Shown here: piece by piece, positions 58,473-64,000 of the stretch | How positions within the stretch are numbered: the first letter of the stretch is position 1 | Layout: every line of letters starts with the position of its first letter | NCBI GenBank assembly: GCA_025890175.1 | Contig: JANPYM010000004.1 | Location: 689,134-753,133 of the forward strand | DNA from: Ciborinia camelliae | Lineage: Eukaryota > Ascomycota > Leotiomycetes > Helotiales > Sclerotiniaceae | DNA length: 64,000 nt | Direction of reading: 5' to 3' | Notes under the pieces: model-generated | Seen by the model: the letters and a program-made list of their open reading frames with translations, nothing else | The model's database searches: none | What the model was told of the DNA's origin: nothing | Translations under genes and position numbers: made by a program

Positions 58473-59395
58473 CTATTGAGCCTTGGATGCAACAATCTCT
58501 GTAGTTAGATTAGTATATATGAATATGAATGGCGAAAGATTACGTACTCTCGACATCAGCAACACTCTGCTGTAAAATTTGTTGCAAAACCTTGGGGTTC
58601 TCGAGTTCCTTTTGGATTTTGGAAATGATGCTTTCGGAAAGTTCCTTTTGTTGACGGATCTTGACTTGTCCCTCATATCTGATCCATGACTCAAGAACAG
58701 ACTTCGCCTCGGCTGCGAGAGCAGTTTGTTGCTCGAGTTTGTAAGCCTTGGCCTCGAGTTGTGCGGTTTCCTGCAAGTCTTGTTAACAAAACCTCCCGGG
58801 AAACCTCCCATACTCCACAATTTATCATACCTTGGAAACCTCAAAGAGAGTCTTAGTGATATCAACAACGCTGCCCAATTGTTGGACGCTCTCAATTCGA
58901 GTCTTGACAGCCTCAGTGTGGTCTGCACGGGCTGCATTCAAGATGTTCTTGATCTTGTTGACTTGACCAGTTGCCCACTCTGAGTACAATGGCCCACCAA
59001 ATTTAATGACGGATCCCCAAATGCTCAAAAGACAGAACATAGCAACAGTTTCTTCGTTGACGACATAGTATTCGTTGCTGAGGGCGTAGAGGGAAATACC
59101 TCCGGTTGCGGAAAGAATGGCAGTCTTGGAGATGAGAGAGTTGCCTGGGAGGGAGTCAAGAAGCGATTGTGCCTTCTTCTTAGGGTCCTCGGCTGGTACA
59201 TTGGAGGAAGATGATCGCGAGCTCGAGATCGATGTGAGGGCTGGGAGGGTACGGGAAGAAAGAGCTGGTCGAAGACGAGCGGCCCCTACGTTTTGTCAGT
59301 CAATCAATCACGGCTGACAGCAATTGCGGCGTAATGCGCGGGTCCATAATGTGCCACATACCTAAGGCGCTTCTTGTCAATAGTCTTGATGCCAT
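58473..59395 (-). CDS. ATP4: Mitochondrial F1Fo ATP synthase subunit 4 (subunit b)
   Basis: The peripheral-stalk subunit of ATP synthase. Four exons (59395-59362, 59285-58831, 58770-58548, 58498-58473) give about 245 aa, as in yeast (244). An Arg/Ser-rich mitochondrial presequence (MASRLLTRSALGAARLRPALSSR...) precedes PAEDPKKKAQSLLDSLPGNSLISKTAILSATGG and two membrane-spanning segments around 70-115. The rest is the long amphipathic stalk helix (NKIKNILNAARADHTEAVKTRIESVQQL...), ending IVASKAQ. The final 26-nt exon is fixed by the conserved terminus. Divergent from NOC4. Confidence 0.96.
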
Positions 59396-59599
59396 TGTGA
59401 TATGAGGGGAGATGATAGAGCAGCTCAAATTGCTTGAAAGGCTTGAGACGAGGTTCTTTCGGAATTCGCTTCCCACCTTACTTGAAGTTTCTTATGTAAT
59501 GATGCCTCAGGAACAAGATAATTTTTTGGGATTTATCTCGATAAGAGAAGTAAATTTTTGGAAAGTCAAGGGACTATAGATGTCATCACATATTTCACA
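59396..59599. promoter_or_regulatory. Bidirectional promoter, ATP4 / NOC4
   Basis: 204 bases between divergent ATGs. Contains GATAATTTTTTGGG (about 59518-59531) and AAATTTTTGG (59553-59562), RRPE-like A/T runs nearer the NOC4 side. Inferred from position. Confidence 0.5.
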
Positions 59600-61333
59600 A
59601 TGCCCGGTACAATAATTGATTCTAAACGTCCTTCAAAAAGGAAGAGAGCAGTAGCTGATAAAGGACCTTCGAAACGCGCACGATCCGAAAGCAGTGAAGA
59701 AGATCCCCAGGCGCAAATCCTCCTCCTGGAGAGCGAAATCTTCGAGTCGAAGAAGAATTATAACAATATCGCAAGGCTGATTGGAATTGCACGAGATGAC
59801 TCTGAAGGTGCCGATGCGTCAATTCTCGCCGCAATATCGTTATGTCGGGTCTTTGCCAAGTTGATAGTACTTGGAGGTTTACAAAAAACAAAAGAGACCT
59901 CGGTGAAAGATGCAACTGTCATTCAATGGCTCAAGGAAAGATACTCGGAATATAAGATTATCCTCCTCGACATGTTGAGTCAGGAAGATACTGCTTCTAC
60001 GGCATTGACTCTCTGCATGAAAATATTAAAGACAGAAGGGCAGCATCTGCGAAACGGTCAAGATTACTGTTTTCCCACAGGCCTTCTTTCGGATATGGTT
60101 CAGGTTCTCATTCGTCCTGGCAGTGATGGCAGTGTAAGGAAAGAGTTCAGTGAGAAGTTCGTTGAGGAATACGATGATATTCGATTTTACACTCTTGAAG
60201 CTATAGAGTAGGACTACCCTTACCTACTTAATCTCAATTACTGACATTTTAGAAAACTGGTTATAAACCCGGAGGATCGACGCTTAGGCAATGATCCATT
60301 TGATACTGCCTACGAGGTTTTAATATCGATATCATCCGTCCCCGAATCCAAGGACGAACTCGAAGACTTCTATATACCCGCACCGAAGAAAAAGGCCCAC
60401 GCGCTCTATTCCTTGACGGAACATAAGAAGCGAGCACAAGGAGCATGGTTGGCGGTGATGAACTTGGAGATGGTGAAAGAAAGAAGGAAAATGATTCTGT
60501 CAAAGATTACCGAAACTATTGCGCCGTGGTTCACCAAGCCCGAACTTCTAATGGACTTTTTGACCGACTCATACAACTCTGGAGGATCAACTTCATTGCT
60601 ATCACTCTCTGGCGTCTTCTATCTCATCCAAGAAAAGAACTTAGACTACCCATCCTTTTACCGAAAGCTTTATTCGCTTTTAGATACAGGAATTCTCCAT
60701 TCAAAGCATCGCTCGAGGTTCTTCCGGCTTTTAGACACCTTTTTATCATCAACACATTTGCCAGTAGTACTCGTCGCAAGTTTTATCAAGAGACTTTCCA
60801 GACTCACATTACACTCCCCTCCTTCTGGTGTTGTTGCTGTCGTGCCGTGGATCTATAATTTGTTAAAGAAGCACCCAACTTGTTTATTTATGATCCACCG
60901 AGAGACTAGAGGGGCTGAAGCGAAGAAAGCTTTGGAAGAAGAGGGGCTTTCGGACCCATTCCTTATGGATGAAGAAGATCCGATGTTGACCAATGCTATT
61001 GATAGTAGCTTGTGGGAGATTGTTACGTTGCAATCCCATTACCATCCGAATGTTGCAACACTTGCCAAAATCATTTCGGAACAATTTACCAAACATTCCT
61101 ACAACCTGGAGGATTTTTTGGATCACTCTTACGGAAGTGTAAGTCAGGAATACCCCCGTATATGTTATGAAGTTACTGACAATATCATACAGATGCTTGA
61201 ATCTGAGTTAGCAAAGGACGTGAAGAAGGTGCCAGTTGTTGAATATGAGATACCCAAGAAGATTTTTATGAAGCATGATGTTGTTGCTGGTCTAGAGGAC
61301 TCTCTACTTGTGAAGCTATGGAACTTCAATTAG
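59600..61333 (+). CDS. NOC4: Nucleolar complex protein 4 (Noc4/Utp19, 40S biogenesis)
   Basis: Three exons (59600-60207, 60253-61138, 61193-61333) give about 544 aa, close to yeast Noc4 (552). The N-terminus is a basic nuclear signal (SKRPSKRKRAV..PSKRARSES). The CBF/Mak21-type domain carries the family core: AWLAVMNLEM, LSLSGVFYLIQEKNLDYPSFYRKLYSLLD, RFFRLLDTFLSSTHLP..LVASFIKRLSRL, VVPWIYNLLKKHP, then SSLWEIVTLQSHYHPNVATLAKIISEQFTKHSYNLEDFLDHSY. It pairs with Nop14 in the small-subunit processome. Intron 2 (GTAAGT...ATACAG, 54 nt) contains no stop and keeps frame, so it is easily mistaken for coding sequence; family continuity FLDHSYGS-MLE.EL shows it is removed. Confidence 0.95.
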
Positions 61334-61961
61334 AACCCATGAGCTTTAGTTGTTCCAATTTTACATTGAATTGTCCTTTCCCTGAGGACCTGAAGTATCG
61401 TGGAAATGGCATTTTCTATGCAATCACCGAGATCAAATTGAGGGTGGAGTAAAAGTAATGAAGGGGTTCATATAAAATCTGGGTATCAATTTTGAAGCTG
61501 GGGCTTTAATAATACTGACGAAAACATTTTCATCCCTCAATCTACGTTCTAAATATGTGAAAAAGAGAATGGTGGTATTTTAAGTATCACAAATAATATA
61601 ACCTTACATAGATTACATTCTGTAAACCTTGGGGAAAATTGGAACATTCTGTGACCTTGCGTAATAACCTTGCAATGAAGACTACCTATTAGCCCAACGT
61701 ACTGTGCCCCTTTCCACAGCATAACGTACCTCAAAAACTCAAAGATCAGCGGCAGCGACAATCTGCAATTCTGCGAAATAATAATGATAAGCCTTGCATG
61801 CCTTGTAATTGCATAAGTAATGGCACCCTTGGCAACGGTCGCGGCTGGAAAGCCACACTGCATATTCATCAATTCGGTCACCACAAGGCTCTATATACAG
61901 ACAACATCTGTTTCGATATCAGAATACAACCTCAGATTTTGAAGTAAACTAACATGACAAA
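61334..61961. other. Intergenic
   Basis: NOC4 3' flank and the promoter of the Sel1-repeat gene. No feature recognised; the minus ORF at 61549-61884 looks random. Confidence 0.5.
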
Positions 61962-64000
61962 ATGCCTCTCCTCGATTTGCTAAAGAAAAAAGAAAAAGTC
62001 ACAGGAAATGATGCGCAGCCTCCACGCGCCGATCCAGAAGCTGATCCAGTTTTTAAATTTATGAGAAGTGTAAGGTCGCGACACACAGCGTAGCAAGCTA
62101 TACTTCACTGCTACAACATTGCTAACAGAACATAAGGATACAAATACACAAGAAGTGATATCGCCACCAAGCTTCACTTCCTCGGAATCATCCCTGCAAC
62201 CCGCAGTGAGCAAACCCAACAATGAATCGCGAACAAGTCGATTATTTAGAGGACGGCCTAGGAGCAACTCGCGCGAATCTGGGCACTCGGGCACATCTGG
62301 CGCATCAATCTCTTCACAAGTTAGTGATAGATCCCCGTCAAAATCAGCATTTAATAGCAAAAGAATATCAGAACGATTTGGTTTGCGCAAGCATGAAGTA
62401 GGATCTTCACATGTTCCGAGCGATTTACCGGAGATTACTGTAGAGGAAGCTACACCAGACGATAAACGTGCGGAGGTTCAATGGGAGAAAAGGGCTACAA
62501 TATTGGCACAGCAGAATGAGAGGTCAATAAGCAGACCAGGTTCATCTTGTGGCAGTCCACCAGGTCGGAAGAATAGGAACTCTGGAGAAATGCCTAGGGC
62601 AATAAGTCCGGGGAGAAATCCTTCAGGCGTGGTTGCTAGCAGAACTGTGGATGATGATCTTCAGGAAGCTATTCGGCTTCATGAGGAAGGGCATTTGGAG
62701 GAAGCAACAAAGCTATTCGAAAGATTGGCAGACCCTAATGGTGCCAATAACGCTCTTTCTCAAGTCTTATACGTAAGCTCTACCTTGTTCATTTCTATCA
62801 CAAATTTGCCTGACGTAGGGTTGGTGAAGCTCAAGCTCACCAACTATGGCAATTTTGTGTTCTTAGGCATCGCCGGTCTCGCCAGCAAAGATCTTCTGCC
62901 AAGGAGCATACTCCGGTCCATTTGCTAATTTTTCATACAGGGTCTTGCTCTCAGGTACGTCGACACGGCCTCTTATACGACCCGAATCAAGCCGCCTGAT
63001 CGAAGAATCCGTCGATCTCTTCCCGATTCCAATTATTACCATTTCAGGTTCTAACTGAGAATATAGGCATGGCTGGGGATGTCAAGCCAGTCCAGCCAAA
63101 GCCGTGACATACCTTTCGGCAGCAGCATCGAATGCAGCGGCAAGTATGTAATCTACCTTGAATATCCCGTCATGTTTCACATGGGCCCCTTTTTGTTATG
63201 AACCCTCGTATTGGTATAGTGCTGACTTCGTGGACAAGTCGAGGAGCTTGCGCTACAATCCGGGAAAATGAAAGGGGGAGCTGCCAAGGGGGAGCTCGTC
63301 ATTGCGATTTATGAGCTAGCAAACTGCTTCAGAAATGGTGAGGATATTCCGCTGAGTTGTCAGGTTTATTCCTGGCAGATGTCTGCCACGATTCAGGCTC
63401 TATGTTGATGATTTCTTTGCACCTCTTGATCGCCATTGAGAGTATCAAAAGATGAATTTTCTAATCAAGTAATACTGACATTTTGGGGCTTCCTCAGGCT
63501 GGGGAGTTAAAGTAGATGCAACAGCAGCTCAGAAAGTAAGTGGGCTCGAATCATTAGGTCGCGGGAAAGCCCGTTTGCACATTACTAACGTTGTTGTAGT
63601 ATTACCAAACTGCTGCAGAACTTGGAGATACAGGTATGCCAGAAGCATTCGCCTAAGTTAATTATCAGGCCATTCACTGACATTACCGTAGATAGCATGA
63701 ATGAGGTGAGCCTACCAAAGTTGCCCTTCCTGCTTTGAAGGCAAAAATCTGCCGACAGCCATGTCGGGCTACGATGTCGTATTACATAGATCTTGATCTA
63801 GGCAAACTAACTATCTATCACAGGTTGCACGATGTTACTTAGAAGGGTTCGGTAAGCATCTCCGTCTCCCCAACAACCAACTTTCGAACTTGAACTCATA
63901 ATCCTTGTGTTTGCCTGATCTAAATATGCTGACCACTCACCCCGCAGGCTGTAAAAAAGACAAAGTAAGTTCGCCCGTTCGTTCGCCAAAGTCCCCCATC
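61962..64000 (+). CDS. Sel1-repeat protein, 5' part (runs off the window)
   Basis: A multi-exon gene whose 3' end lies beyond 64000. Exons: 61962-62069, 62137-62772, 62941-62954, 63067-63143, 63239-63337, 63498-63535, 63600-63633, 63692-63705, 63824-63851, 63948-63964. The start MPLLDLLKKKEK..., the segment EFKFMRS-DTNTQEVISPPSF-like across intron 1, and the Arg/Ser-rich disordered region (to about 190) match a conserved fungal Sel1 family. Sel1/TPR-like repeats follow (DDDLQEAIRLHEEGHLEEATKLFERLA, YGLALRHGWGCQASPAKAVTYLSAAASNAA, IAIYELANCFRNGWGVKVDATAAQKYYQTAAELGDT, CYLEGFGCKKDK). Such proteins serve as scaffolds, for example chitin-synthase activators, but the role here is unknown. Intron 1 needs an AAG acceptor at 62136 to keep frame. 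Confidence 0.88.

Noticed and set aside
1..64000. CRISPR arrays, bacterial operons, phage or virus genes
   Set aside because: No repeat-spacer structure or such genes were seen; the sequence is a fungal nuclear region.

Overview
This is a nuclear contig segment from a filamentous ascomycete (Pezizomycotina; Leotiomycetes/Helotiales is my best guess, not proven). The evidence is the short introns (about 45-70 nt, GTATGT/GTAAGT donors, CTAAC/CTGAC-like branch sites), fungal-specific protein families, and single-copy eukaryotic genes with yeast-like lengths (Nsa2 261 aa, Atp4 245 aa). Exon-intron models were built by hand from splice motifs and reading-frame continuity; no database search was possible.

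Layout. 0.7-5 kb: a zinc alcohol dehydrogenase (+) converging on a 2-methylcitrate dehydratase-family gene (-). 5-9.6 kb: gene-poor, AT-rich DNA with a 222-bp MITE. 9.6-22.7 kb: a secreted GH18 chitinase with a C-terminal LysM, then a very large chromodomain/HDA2-3-like chromatin protein converging on a Ulp2-type SUMO protease, with a small unknown gene upstream of the protease. 22.7-28.4 kb: a gene-poor stretch with a likely copia remnant, then COX6 (-) and a fatty-acid elongase (+). 28.4-39.1 kb: mostly non-coding, with a 410-bp foldback element, one serine-rich disordered protein gene, and an assembly gap beside a G homopolymer. 39.1-43.7 kb: a five-exon, 1392-aa protein whose layout recalls alpha-helical pore-forming toxins, the most unusual gene here. 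43.8-54.5 kb: an intron-containing tRNA-Asp, RPL4 (uL4), an amino-acid permease pseudogene, a 513-bp MITE, two copies of a tiny 51-57-bp element with 8-bp target duplications, a candidate 37-aa membrane peptide, a small Cys-rich protein and a decaying ~108-bp tandem repeat. 54.5-64 kb: dense housekeeping genes: mitochondrial bL21m / NSA2 (divergent), an alpha/beta hydrolase, ATP4 / NOC4 (divergent), and the 5' part of a micro-exon-rich Sel1-repeat gene that runs off the window.

How genes relate. Ribosome production (RPL4, NSA2, NOC4) and mitochondrial function (COX6, bL21m, ATP4) dominate the right part. Twice, a mitochondrial gene and a ribosome-assembly gene share a divergent promoter of about 200 bp. 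The middle-left part holds two nuclear regulators (chromodomain protein, SUMO protease) that converge tail to tail. The long spacers carry at least four families of small non-autonomous DNA elements with visible target-site duplications.
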